NCBI GenBank assembly: GCA_009792885.1
Contig: WMCF01000173.1
Coordinates: 62,001-126,000, forward strand
Direction of reading: 5' to 3'
Origin: Eremophila alpestris peregrina
Taxonomy: Eukaryota > Chordata > Aves > Passeriformes > Alaudidae
DNA length: 64,000 nt
Below, piece after piece: positions 22,733-34,055 of this stretch; position 1 is the stretch's first letter, and each line of letters begins with the position of its first letter. The translations under genes and the position numbers were made by a program. A model generated the notes under the pieces. That model saw only the letters and a program-made list of their open reading frames with translations. It was not told the DNA's origin and searched no databases.

Positions 22733-25216
22733 ATATCTCTCTGCATCACTATTTGCTCTGCCAAGCAGGGGATTTTATAGGGAAAAAAAGGTAAAGAAAT
22801 CCAACTGCAAAACTGCTCTTAAAACCCACCAGAAACAGGCACAGAGCTGGAAAAGCACTTCCTGTCCCTTAACCCTCTCCTTGGTATTCCAGTGCCCAGA
22901 GAATGGGAGATGCCAGAGGTCCAGAGATGAGGAAACAGGAGTGAATGCTGCAGATGTTGCTACAGATGTGCACAGCCTCAGTCGGGATGGAAATCCTGGA
23001 GAGGTTTCCCTCATGAAGATCACTGCTGTGGAGGTTTTCCTCCTGTGCCTGCAGTCTGTTGCTGCTGCCCCACATCTGGCTGTGCTCTTAGGTAGCAGCA
23101 TTTGTGGGAAATCCCAAGGACTGCACATTTTTTATGGTGCAGCAGGCATAGTGCAGGCAGCTGGGGCAAAACAAGACCTGTGATGTGTCACATTTAACAT
23201 TTGTCTGACTTTGCTCAGCCCTTGGCTTAGCTGAGGTAAACCCCAGGATTTAAAGTGACTGCAGTTTGGTTTTTTTTGCTTGGAGATGCCGTGTCATCCA
23301 TGTGGAAACACTTGCAAGGCTCAGTGCTTCCCCCTGAACAGCCCCAGGAGGAGAGCCCAGCGATTAAACCCAGGCTTTAGCACAATTCCCACAGAAATCT
23401 TGCTCTTCCAGTGGTAGGGCTTTATTTCTTGAGGTGATAACCCATAATCTCATTAGCCTGGCTCCTTCAGTGATGCAGAATATCTGATTGGCAAAGGAGG
23501 CAGGGATTCAGGAAGCAGGACTGCATCCTCATTAAACACGGGCAGTGTTTTTCCAGCCTTCTCCTGTTTCAACAAGACATCAGTATGTACAACGTGTGCT
23601 CTGGAACTGGCTTGCTCTAATCCTCCTTTTTGTTTGCCTTTCAGCTTTTAAACCAGTCTGGGACAAGCCCTGCTGAGGAAAATGCCAGGATGGCTTATGC
23701 CAAGTGAGTTATAAGAGCTACAGGCTTTGGTTACGTGTGACAGCACTTCCAGAAGCCAGGTCCAGGTCCAGAGCTCTGGCATGAGTTTCCATCACCAGAG
23801 GCAGGTTTCCATCACCAGAGACAGGTTTCCATCACCAGTGACAAGACAGGTTGGAGAGAACCAACAAGAAGTCAGAGCCAACCCTTCCCTGAGCCCTGAT
23901 TATTTTAAATTAAGCATTAAAAAAAAAAAAAATAAAAGGAAGCTGACATCCTTTCTCAGACATTTCACAGCTTTCAAAGCATCGATTTTTCAAGTCAAGT
24001 CATCCAAAAGTCTCATTATCAATAACTTCAAGTTTCTGCTTAAAAAAAAAAAAAGCAGTTAAAATTTACTTTGACATTAACACAGACAAAAAACACTTAA
24101 AATTACACCTATCTTACCTTGGGGAAAAACCCTTAACTCTATGTTTTGAAGCCACGTTTGAATTCAAATTATTCTCCTTTTCATATGCAGAAAATACTGG
24201 TGATTGACAGCAGAGTGATTGAAACTGGAGTTTCAAATGAGTCTTTTATAAGGTGAAATGCAGACAAAGGAAAATTGACTTTTAGAAAAGACTATTTTAA
24301 ACAGATAAAAACAACACCATAAAATAGGTGTCATGACATGCAACCAGCAAAGTGAGTTCTGAAGGATATAAAATAGTGAGCCAGAGCTCAGAAGACATGA
24401 AAAGAGAACTGTCCTTTATCTGGAAAATCAGGATATCTGTTACCAAGCACCTGTTTTGTCTCTGTAGCTCTGGAGAGTTACCCAAGTTCAGGTCACTGCT
24501 GTGCCGTGGGAGTGCAGAGCTGAGTGGCCACGGAATCATTTCCTCAGCTCAGCTGCAGAGAGCAGGAACATATGAATTCCCTCTCTCTTGACAAGCTGTG
24601 CTGGGATATTCAGCCTGGAGTGAAGCTGTGTGAGTAAAATCAGGAGTGGGAAGGGAATCCAGCATCTGGCAGGTGCTGCAGGGTTTGCCATCCCATCCTC
24701 ACTTGTTCACACCAGGGAATGCCAGGAGCACTCCCAGAGCACCACGGAAAATGCTCTGGTGTGGGGGTTTATTCAGTGTTCCTCCTCAGCAAACTGTGCA
24801 GACTTTCTGTCTCTTTGCAGCCTCCAAAACCTGGCATCCTGGAAAGGAGTGAAAGGCGAGGCAGAGTTGTTCATTAAGGTGGGCTGGTGGGACCAAAGGA
24901 GATGCAAATCAGCCCCAGGGAGTGCCAGGAATTGCTGGCCAGGCCCTCTGGGCTGGCTCTGGGAGCCAGCAGCCCCTGCCCAGCCAACAATGAGTCCTGG
25001 GTTCAGGGAGGGGGTTGCCAAGTGGGCAGAGACCCAAGGGCTGCCCTGGCTTCCAGCTGCAGGACCTGCTGCTGGCCCCACCGTGGAGCTGATTCCCTGT
25101 GGCTCCATCACTGCTTTTTCCTGCCAAAAGATGATGGCAGGGAAGAAGGGAGACTTCAGATGTCCTCAGATCAAACAGATCAGACAAAAAGCTCAGACAG
25201 GCTCTGAGGGAATTTA
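22733..25216. other. Gene-free DNA with a small minisatellite
   Basis: No supported gene. It contains the 20-bp triplication at 23,785-23,844 and two A-rich runs near 23,919-23,938 and 24,042-24,054. The rest is unique DNA. Confidence 0.55.
23785..23844. repeat. 20-bp tandem repeat, 3 units
   Basis: Three adjacent 20-bp units of GTTTCCATCACCAGAGGCAG with one or two changes each. Confidence 0.95.
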
Positions 25217-25475
25217 GAATCACTCAGTGGGTTTGGAAGGGACCCTGAAGCTGATCCAGTGCCACCCCCTGCCATGGGCAGGGACACCTTCCACTATCCC
25301 AGCCCCATCCAGCCTGGCCTGGGACACTTCCAGGGATCCAGGGGCAGCCACAGCTTCTCTGGGCACCCTGTGCCAGGGCCTCCCCACCCTCACAGGGAAC
25401 AATTCCTTCTCAATATCCCATCTATCCCTGCCCTCTGGCACTCTGAAGCCATTCCCTGTGTCCTGGCACTCCGGG
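25217..25475 (-). mobile_element. CR1 LINE 3' fragment, about 260 bp
   Basis: The minus-strand copy starts AGAATCACTCAGTGGG and carries CCATGGGCAGGGACACC, GGGATCCAGGGGCAGCC and the CTGTGCCAGGGCCTCCCCA block. Confidence 0.9.
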
Positions 25476-26230
25476 ATTTTGTCAAAATTTGCTGAGGAGC
25501 TTCTGGACAGATTTTTGCTGTGGGGAAGGAAACAAAAAAAGAGAGCATTACTGCAGGTGCAACATTCCAGGTCTTGTAAGAGGTACAGATCTGTGACCAC
25601 TTTTGTGTTTCACTCTATTTCTTCAGCTTTGGGCTGTGTGACACACCCAGCAGCAGAGAGGGGAGCTCCTCCATTAGCCCTGCTTGGAAGTTGTTTGTCT
25701 TTCAGAAAAAAAAGCCCAAAGCAGCTGCTGGCACCAGATGTCATTTGGGCTGGAGGGCCAGGCTACCCAGAGCTGGGGTGGAGGGGGGGGAACTGCACAT
25801 GACATTCAACAGATTCCCGGGTTTCAGGCATCATCTGCTGGGCTTTGAAAGTCAAGTCTCCACCCAGCAGGATCCCAGCACAATTCCAGAGGTGCTGCAT
25901 CCCCAGCTGACACAAACCAGAGCTCTGCTCATGTCAGTGGCATTGCAACCACTCTCTTCTGCCCCCTCCTCCCCACACCAGATTTCCAGCTCAGCATCCT
26001 GTGATCCTGACAGCATTCTGCTTACTCCCAGGCAATCCAAGTCTTGGCAGGAATGCCCCTGAGTTTAAGTGGAATCATTCCTAATGTTGTGATTTTCCAT
26101 CTCTAATTACCAGGAGATTAAATTCCGCTGTGGATGAGGGTGATTGCTGCCTTCAGACTTGCTGAGGTGCTCTCAGAGATGGGGAGAGGAAGACCAGGGA
26201 AAGGAGAGGAAAGAAGGAGGTTCTGGAGAC
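25476..26230. other. Gene-free unique DNA
   Basis: No gene or repeat recognised. A G8 run lies at about 25,783-25,790. Confidence 0.55.
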
Positions 26231-26465
26231 ACAGAATCATGGAATTATTTAGGTTGGGAAAGATCTTTAAAATCACCAAATCCAACCATCAATGCATCAT
26301 GTCCTAAAGTGCCATATCCACATGTTTTTTGGACACTTCCAGGGATGGTGACTCCACCATTTCCCTGGACAGCCTGTTTCAATGCCTGACCACCCCTCCC
26401 ATGAGGAATTTTCCCTAATATCCTCCCCAATGCTCAGCTAGCACAAGGCAGCTCCCTTTCCCTCA
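26231..26465 (-). mobile_element. CR1 LINE 3' fragment, diverged
   Basis: The minus-strand tail ACAGAATCATGGAATTATTT is followed by the GGTTGGGAAAGATCTTTAA, CACTTCCAGGGATGG and TTTCCCTGGACAGCCTGTT blocks. It belongs to an older subfamily than the CCCATGGCAGG type. Confidence 0.88.
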
Positions 26466-27497
26466 GGGATCCAGCCTGCCCAACAGACCTTCTACAAGTG
26501 CTCCAGATGCTTCTGTTCCAGCAGGCCAGTGGGAAAATTCACAAGTGAATTGTTCCTCATCCTCCTGCCCTCCACTTCCAAGTGCACTTGAAGGCACACA
26601 CACTTGAGTTTTCCTCCCCATTCTTCCACCCTGGATGCAGCAGGACATCCTCCAAGGACGAGTTTAAGCCTCCAGCCTAAGCTCTGAGGCAAATCATGGC
26701 TATTTAGCAATTTATTTTGGTTTTTAATCTCTTTTGCTGACAGCTCTGTGTATTGGGGTGTGACTTAGAGCCAGCAGCAATAATGAGCTCACAGGATAAC
26801 ACCCCTGGGGAGGGAGCACGGGAATTTGGGATACAGAAGCTCTCCTCAGGCAGAGGGGAGGTTTGCTGGTGAAGGGGTTTTCAGCAAGGGACAGTTTGGA
26901 TTCAAGCAGACCAACACACCGAGCCTTTCGCATCCCATACATTTTTTTTCTCCCCCTCCATGCTTTCTACAGGCAATTCCTGCCAGGATTTTTCAGACTT
27001 TTAATCAGCACTCAGCCTCTTTAAGGGGCTGTCTCTGAGGGAGCAGATTCAGCAGAGTGGTAATTTTGGCTGCTTAATCTGGGTTGATTAATTTTAACAG
27101 TCTGCTTAACAATAGATACCATGTGGCCACGGCCAGAGGAGTTTCATGGCCTTCGCTGAGATTTAAAATAGGTGTGAAACGCTCTAAAAATGCGTCATTG
27201 CTGCAGGAGAGGTAAAAGCTGCATTGCCCTAATGAGGGAAAGGACTGGCCCGGGGTTCCAGGGGGATTATTGCCCTTCTCTCAAAGGTCACCCAGCGTCA
27301 CCAGATCCCTGGGTTTCTTTCAGAAAGTTGCAGAGGAAAGGACAAGGTGATCCAAGAGGATCTGGATCGGTTTTCTGAACTTCTGCACCACCTTAAGGAG
27401 AAGAAATTTATGTTCTTCTCTCAGCCTCGGAGCACAACCTCTGTGAGGTGTTCAACTAAAGGGGTTACCAAACTCGGAGAGAGGAAGAGAGAGCTCT
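26466..27497. other. Gene-free DNA with a candidate conserved regulatory segment
   Basis: The first part is plain. Bases 27,030-27,210 are non-repetitive and dense in factor-like motifs: TGATTAATTTTAAC-type homeobox/HNF1 words near 27,085, AGGTGTGAAA (T-box) at 27,170-27,179, and TGCGTCA near 27,191. Confidence 0.45.
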
Positions 27498-27655
27498 TCA
27501 TCAGAGAATTCCAGACTGGTTTGGGTTGGAAGAGACCTTAAAGTCCATCTCAATCCACCCCTGCCATGGGCAGGGACACTTTCCACTGTCCCAGGTTGCT
27601 CCAAGCCCTGTCCAACCTGGCCTTGGGCACTTCCAGGGATGGGGAATCCACACTG
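27498..27655 (-). mobile_element. CR1 LINE 3' end
   Basis: The minus-strand copy includes TTTGGGTTGGAAGAGACC, CCATGGGCAGGGACACT and the GGGCACTTCCAGGGATGGGG block. Confidence 0.9.
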
Positions 27656-30600
27656 CTTGTGATGTTTTCATGTTTTTGAGAAAAACAACTCCCATGGAAT
27701 GTCTTACCTCACGTTATAGGACATGACAAGGGCGTTTCTGGAATACATTTCGTGATTCGGAATTGCAGACAGCCAAGGAAAAGGCTTTGGGATGAGATAG
27801 TAACAAAATCATTTTGCATTCCTAAATCAATGCGCCTGCAGGTTTTAAATTACATTTTTTAAAAGTGATCTTTACTCCAGTGGTGCAGTGAATTATTTAT
27901 GAGTAACTGAGGGTCCAAGACCAGAGCTGGCTCAAGTGTTGAGTCTTCAAGCCACAGTAATGGCAATATTTTTTGAAAACAATGTCATATTTAGTCCAGC
28001 TAAAATGCAAAGAATTCCAGAACTGAACTGTAGGAATTTTTTTTTGAGACAATACTGATTTTTTCCACATTGAGCAACCTAGTCTAGTGGAAGGTGTCCC
28101 TGCCCTTGGCAGGGGGTGGAATGAGATGGTTTTTATGGTGCCTTCCAACCCAAACCACTCTGGGATTTACTGGATCATTTCCATGGTTTTTTCACAGCAC
28201 TATTTAGATCTGAACACCAAACAGAGCTGGACTTGAAATCCTTGCTGCTCACCCAACTATGCTTATCCAAGTTTTACACATAATTTTATTTCTTTAATAT
28301 TTTATACACAAAATCAGCATTGCTCCAAAGGCACGAGCCAGGTCAGTCCCTCTCCACCAAGGGATTTGTCCCAGTCCAGCCTTCTCATTGTGCTTCTGTG
28401 CACTTATTTTCCACAATTTCTTAGAAAACACGGGCAGAGTGCAGGCACGTGTGTCAGGAGAGGAAAACAGGACGGAGGAATGGAGGAAGCCCATCTCCAA
28501 GAAATTGCTGATTAAAATTGCTCCCAAGTTCCCGTTTCCTCCACAAACAAAACAGCCTGCAAAAGTCCAGGCTGGGGTGGATAAAATATCAGCCACGTGC
28601 CTGACTTACAGCGCTGGGACTGAGGTTTGGGCACCATTTCAAGACTTTCCCCTAGGAGTCTATCCAAACCCTCATTGCTTCTGATGTGGAATAATTTGGA
28701 AGTGTTTTTAGGCTGCCGGCTGGGATAACACAAGGGCTATTGTAAACACACACGCAGCTGATCAGCACCAAACCCACACAAATATGGGCTGTACACACAT
28801 AAATAACCAGCGAGAAAAAATTACAAAATTAATCAAAAGGCTGAATTAAAGGAAAAGATGAAATCGCGGAGCAGGCCTTGGAAAAATCAAATATTGTTTA
28901 TGGGAACAGTTATGTTTCACCCAATTTTAATAAATGAAACTTATTTAAATGCAGGCCACTAGATTTAAAGAGCTCCAGCCAGAGCCAGCTGTCATCCAAG
29001 TGTGGGCAGTGAAGCAAGACCATAATTTCTGTGGATGCTGTTTCAAAAACACTGCCGCCAGCCAAAAAAGTTGGGAAATTTAAGACAGCATAACCAGGGC
29101 ATGGAGAATAACCTGCTGGAGATCCAGGACTTAGCCTGGAGCTCCAACCCTGCTGCTTCCCCGTCTCTGATTTGAGAGGGAAATGAGAGGATGGCTCATT
29201 TGGAGTTCTCTGGGATAATTTGGGGCTCTCCTCTGTGGCAGCCAGGAAGGAATTCCTCTCACCCATGAGACTTTTCCCAGCTGGTTTCAGCGTGGAGTGG
29301 TGTTTTGGACCTGCCCAGCTTTCAGGGCAGGCTGATGGGAGCCTGAAAATGGGTGTCTTCAAGGGAAGTCACAGCCAGATGTTGGCATCATTCACACTGC
29401 AGGATGGGGAGGCCCTTTCCCAGGATTTCCAGGTAGCTCTGGTCTGCCTCGTGGCATTACATCCTTTATTATTTCTTCCAAGTTTTTTGGCAAGTGGATG
29501 AAACAACTCATGCCAGTGGGTGAGCAAATAAGTCAGAGGCACCTGCAGCAAGTCACCTTCCTGCTGGAATGCTGAGCATTTTTCCATCTCCTCTGAGAGG
29601 TGAGATGGGACAGATGATACAACCTCACACCAAGGCAGTATCCACCAGGGCATCTGCTGTTCCTCTCCTTATCTGACCCCAAAAGGACTCAAGATGTCCA
29701 AGCCTTTCTGTCCATCCTGCCAAGCCCAGGCTGGGATTTAAAGGAAGCAACAGCAAAGCAGTCTGTCAGGGTTGTGGGTGTGGAGTTTTTACATCTTGGC
29801 ACTGGATGGATCTTGAGCAGAACCATTCCATGCGTGAACCTTGTTCCCAAAACGAGACAGCAGAAAGGTTTCCTGGCAGCAATAAATCCATCTGGATAAT
29901 AACAGAGTGGTACATGATGGTTTTGTGACTGCACCATCTGCAAACAATATTTCCTTGAGTAGGAAGTAGCTGGAAAATGAAGTAACATTCCATGTGGAGA
30001 GGCTCAGGTTCTTTGCTCTTCCACCACTGGCGCTGCTTTTACCAGGCTCATACTCAAAGCAATGCCTAAAATAAATAAAAGGAATTGTCCAGGCCTTACG
30101 TGGGCCTTTGGAATCCCCTGTAATCACAGAGCCCGTGGGTTGGGTTCCACTAACAGGCCAGAAGGACTGATTAGAGCCCTCTGGATGTGATCCCTGCTCC
30201 AGGGCAGGCTGATTTTCAGGAAATAGCAGCACGTTGACACCGTCTCCTTAGAACAGACTTGATCCAAAGCCTGTTGAAGTCTAATCACAAACTTCCCCTG
30301 CTGCAGCAGCCTCTGGGCAGAGCAATGTCATCAGCTCCTCCTGGCTCACTCACAGGGGCATTTCCCGAAGGAGAAGACTGGTGCCAAGATTAGTCCAGTC
30401 AAAATCCATCACCAGCTGTTGCAGAAAGGAAAACAAAGTCCCTGATGTTCAGCACATCTAAGGCAAAGTGTAGAAAAGGGTGTAAAACAATAAGACCACC
30501 TGATAAAGGATGGAGGGATGGAGAGCACAAATTGTATGTGAGTTCATCATGTACAAGGCTTAATTTAATCAAGATATCAACCAAAGTGTGACCCTCCACG

Positions 30601-30914
30601 GGAAAGTCCTCACATCTTTGTCCTTGGCCTTGTCTGAAAGGCTTTGCTTAAGCCTTGGAGGCTGTGGGCTGAGACTAAAGAGAGCCTGAATCACCCTTTG
30701 GTTGGTGACCTGCCCCGATAACCTTGTCAGATATTCCAAGCACTACTTTTATCCAGAATAAATTTATCGGTTTTGCATGAAACAGTCAGGATCTTGCCTT
30801 TAATTCCCCCAGATTCTCTGCTACACAGGAAACCCTCCAACCTGGACAGGGAACAGGTTCAAATTAAAGCTTCCTTTAAAGCTAAGATCCTGTTCAAACT
30901 CAAGTTGGAGCAGC
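27656..30914. other. Gene-free DNA with one CR1 end
   Basis: Apart from the CR1 end at 28,070-28,172 I see only unique DNA. Bases 28,790-28,980 are AT-rich, non-repetitive and contain forkhead (TTGTTTA at about 28,894) and homeobox-like words, so they may be a conserved element. Confidence 0.5.
28070..28172 (+). mobile_element. CR1 LINE 3' end, about 100 bp
   Basis: It has a GTGTCCCTGCCCTTGGCAGG core followed by CCTTCCAACCCAAACCACTC and a short degraded end. Confidence 0.88.
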
Positions 30915-31066
30915 TGCTCAGAGAAACTCTGGCTTCCCCTGGATCCCTGGAAGTGTCCAAGGCCAAGTTGGATGGGGCTTGGAGCAACCTGGGATAGTGG
31001 AAGGTGTCCCTGCCCATGGCAGGGGGTGGGATGGGATGAGCTTTAAGTCCCTTCCAAGCCAAGACT
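30915..31066 (+). mobile_element. CR1 LINE 3' end
   Basis: CCTGGATCCCTGGAAGTGTC, the GTGTCCCTGCCCATGGCAGG core and a TCCCTTCCAAGCCAAGAC end are in order. Confidence 0.9.
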
Positions 31067-31494
31067 GACAAGGAACACACAGGCTGGAGCTGGGGTCATT
31101 TCAGGAAGCAATGATCTCCCCTGGGCCTATGAACAGAAACATTAAAGAGACTCTCTCCAGACTCCAGTGACTTCTTTATTTTTCATGAGAGAAACATTAT
31201 ATGGGCTGAAAAGTCATTATCATCATCCACAGGAAGATAAGGAACACTGATTCAGCTCAAGGCTTAGGAAAGTGGGGAATTGGACAAGCATCCTTCACCA
31301 AGCCAAGGTTTAAAGGCAGTGGGAGCAGGGGTTGAGGGTTCATGCACCTCTTTTAAAGACGGGTGATTACAAGAAGAGCCTAAGAATATTTTCAGAGCTG
31401 GAATAAATTAAGACACATTTTCCTGGGATGTCCTGTTACTTGATGGAATCCAAAGAGCTAAGAAAAGCAAGGTCCTGCCAAGATGGCATCACTG
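31067..31494. other. Gene-free unique DNA
   Basis: No gene or repeat recognised. Confidence 0.5.
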
Positions 31495-31716
31495 AGGAGT
31501 TTAGATTGGAGATTAGGAAAAATCTCTTGAAAGGGTTGTCCAGCCCTGGCACAGGCTGCCCAAGGCAGTGGAGGAGCTGCAGTCCCTGGAGGGGTTTAAA
31601 ATCCACATGGATGAGGCACCTGGGGGCATGGGTTGGGGGTGGCCTTGGCAGTGCTGGAGGAATGGTTGGACTCAGGTCTCAGAGGGCTTTTCCAACCTTC
31701 ATGATTCTCTGGGTCC
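31495..31716 (+). mobile_element. CR1 LINE 3' fragment
   Basis: It carries TTAGATTGGAGATTAGGAAA, CAGGCTGCCCAAGGCAGTGG, a GTCCCTGGAGGGGTTTAAAA block and a GGTTGGACTCAGGTCTCAGA terminus. It is the same tail class as the copy at 1.3 kb. Confidence 0.9.
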
Positions 31717-32789
31717 ATGAAATTCCAGCAAGAGAGCGACCACCTCACCAACAGCCAGGAGTCAGTGCAGAGGAGGAACTGAGAGAAGCTTTTAGGACCA
31801 CAAGGTGTAAAAACACATTTCTAATTTCCTTCAGAGCTGTCTGGTTATGACACAGAGCAGCAGAGAGGACAGTTGGATTCCTACTATTCCCATCCAGCTG
31901 AAAAATCACAGACAGGAGGCAGGAATGGATGTGTTTCCAGTCTCATTTTCCTGTGATGACCACTTTGCATGGTCCCAGCTCCATTTCCCTCCAATTCCAT
32001 TTGTGCTGGTGAGGGCACAAAAAACACTCACCCTGCTTCCATGAAGCCAAGCTCTGGCTGAGGCCAATCCCAATTGCTGGAACAAGCAATCCCATAAAAC
32101 CAGATGTGTGCCCAAGGAAAAGAAAAGCAGCACTCCTGCTCCTTGCCCTTCCAAAATGCCTAGTGGGACCTTGGGAATGTCACTTAGAAGGGAATGTGAC
32201 AAAAGCAGGTTAGGTGTGTGCCAAAATGGGTTTGAAAAGATTGTTTGGGTTTTTTTTTTTTTTAATGTGGTGTTTTGTTTCTTTTAAACACTTTTTTTTT
32301 TTTTTTTTTTTTGGCAAAAATTAACATTCTTTCAACACACTTTCCTCTGGAAAATTCAACCTGCAAAAATCATTGCATGTCAACATTGGGAAATGCCTGG
32401 TCAAGTCTAATTAACATTATAATTCAAAGGGGCTTGGCTCCATGGACCTCAGCACATGTGCTTTCACATCGGACACCACTCCCTCTGAAACACTCAGAAA
32501 TTCCCTCTGCCCTTTTCCAGCATCTTCCATGATGCTTTGGATCATGGGACTTGAGGCCAGCTGTGGATTACAAGTCCTGACCCCACTGCCAGGTCTTTGC
32601 ACAGCTTGAAAGGGAGGAAGTTCTACCAATTGGAATTTAGTGAAAAAACCTTTTGCTTGGGGAGAAAAATTGGAAAAAGGGAAAAGGCATAAAGCACATG
32701 GCTTACTGCAGGGTGGAAACCACAAATGTTCAAGTTGCCCTTGTGTATTTTTCACTGCAATGTGAAACACATATCCCAGGAAGCATGAC
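31717..32789. other. Gene-free DNA with T-rich tracts
   Basis: Contains T14 at 32,250-32,263 and T21 at 32,292-32,312. No gene recognised. Confidence 0.6.
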
Positions 32790-32960
32790 ATTCTTCCCTG
32801 TGAGGGGTTGAGGCCCTGGCACAGGTTTCCCAGGGAAGCTGTGGCTGCCCCTGGATCCATGGAAGTGTCCAAGGCCAGGCTGGAGCAACCTGGGATAGCA
32901 GAAGGTGTCCCTGCCCATGGCAGGGATGGAGCTGGGTGGGGTTTAAGGTCTCTCCTGATG
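32790..32960 (+). mobile_element. CR1 LINE 3' fragment
   Basis: AGGCCCTGGCACAGG, CCCCTGGATCCATGGAAGTG and the GTGTCCCTGCCCATGGCAGG core are followed by a degraded tail. A small deletion removes the usual 'TTGGATGGGGCTT' block. Confidence 0.88.
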
Positions 32961-33457
32961 CTAAGCCCCCCAGTTTGAGCCCGGGCTGCTCAGAAACACC
33001 TCCCTGAAGGCCCTCGGGTGCTCAGCCAGCTCTCCCCAGGCTGTGATGACAGCACGAGTGTTCCCAGCACTGGCAGCCCTCCAGGGTCATTAGCAGTTAA
33101 TAACCCCAGCATTTCTGGGCTCAGTATCACAGTATCTGAGGGCCTTTCAAGAGTTCAGAAGTATTTAAGAGTTTGGTTTGCTTTGGCTCTGGAGAGTCCA
33201 AGCAGGAAACCTGTGTGCCTTGATCCTGGACTCTCCTTGTAGGGAGAGAGGGATGGTGCTGGGTGATGAAGAAGCAGAACCTGAGACAATTTGAATGGCT
33301 CCAAGATCAAGCAGGTTGAGAAGATGTGGGAGGTAAGCAGGGAGGCCTGGACAGTTTCCAGCTTTGGACTTTGGATCCTCATTTCACGATGTGTCTCCGG
33401 GGAGGATCTGTGCTGAACCACTGCATCTTGCAGGGAGGTCACTGGAGCCTCTACTTT
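32961..33457. other. Gene-free unique DNA
   Basis: No gene or repeat recognised. Confidence 0.5.
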
Positions 33458-34055
33458 CATGGAATCATAGAACTGTTAAGGCTGGAAAAGCCCTCTGAGA
33501 TCATGGAGTCCAGCCCTTAACCCAGCACTGCCAAAGCCACCACCAGCCCATGTCCCCAAGTGCCACAACCATACGGCTTTTAAATCCCTCCAGGAATGGG
33601 GACAGCCCAACTTTTCTGAGTAGCCTGTGCCAGAGATGGTGAACCCTTTCAGTGATGACATTTTCCCTAATATGCAATCTAAACTTCTCCTGGCCGTTCC
33701 CTCTCCTCCTGTCCCTGTTCCCTGGGAGCAGAGCCCAGCCCCCCTGGCTGTCCCCTCCTGGCAGGGAGTTGTGCAGAGCCACAGGGTCCCTCCTGAGCCT
33801 CTTTTCTCCAGGCTGAGCCCCTTTCCCAGCTCCCTCAGCCCCTCCCGGGGCTCCAGCCCCTTCCCCAGCTCTGTTCCCCTCCCTGGACAGGCTCCAGCCC
33901 CTCCACGTCCCTCTGGCTGGAGGGCCCAGAACTGGACACAGCCCTGAAGGTTCCTTAACAGCCCAAGAACCATTGGCTTTCTTGGCCACCTGGGAACACC
34001 ACTTTGGTGATGGTTTCACCTGAACCACAGCTCAGTGGTTACCTGTCAGCTGTCT
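33458..34055 (-). mobile_element. CR1 LINE 3' fragment, about 600 bp, the longest in the window
   Basis: The minus-strand copy reads from ATGGAATCATAGAACTG through TTTTCCCTAATATGCAATCT, the GGGAGTTGTGCAGAGCCACA block and GGCCCAGAACTGGACACAGC into a more 5' CR1 region. No reverse-transcriptase motif is reached, so it is 5' truncated. Confidence 0.92.
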
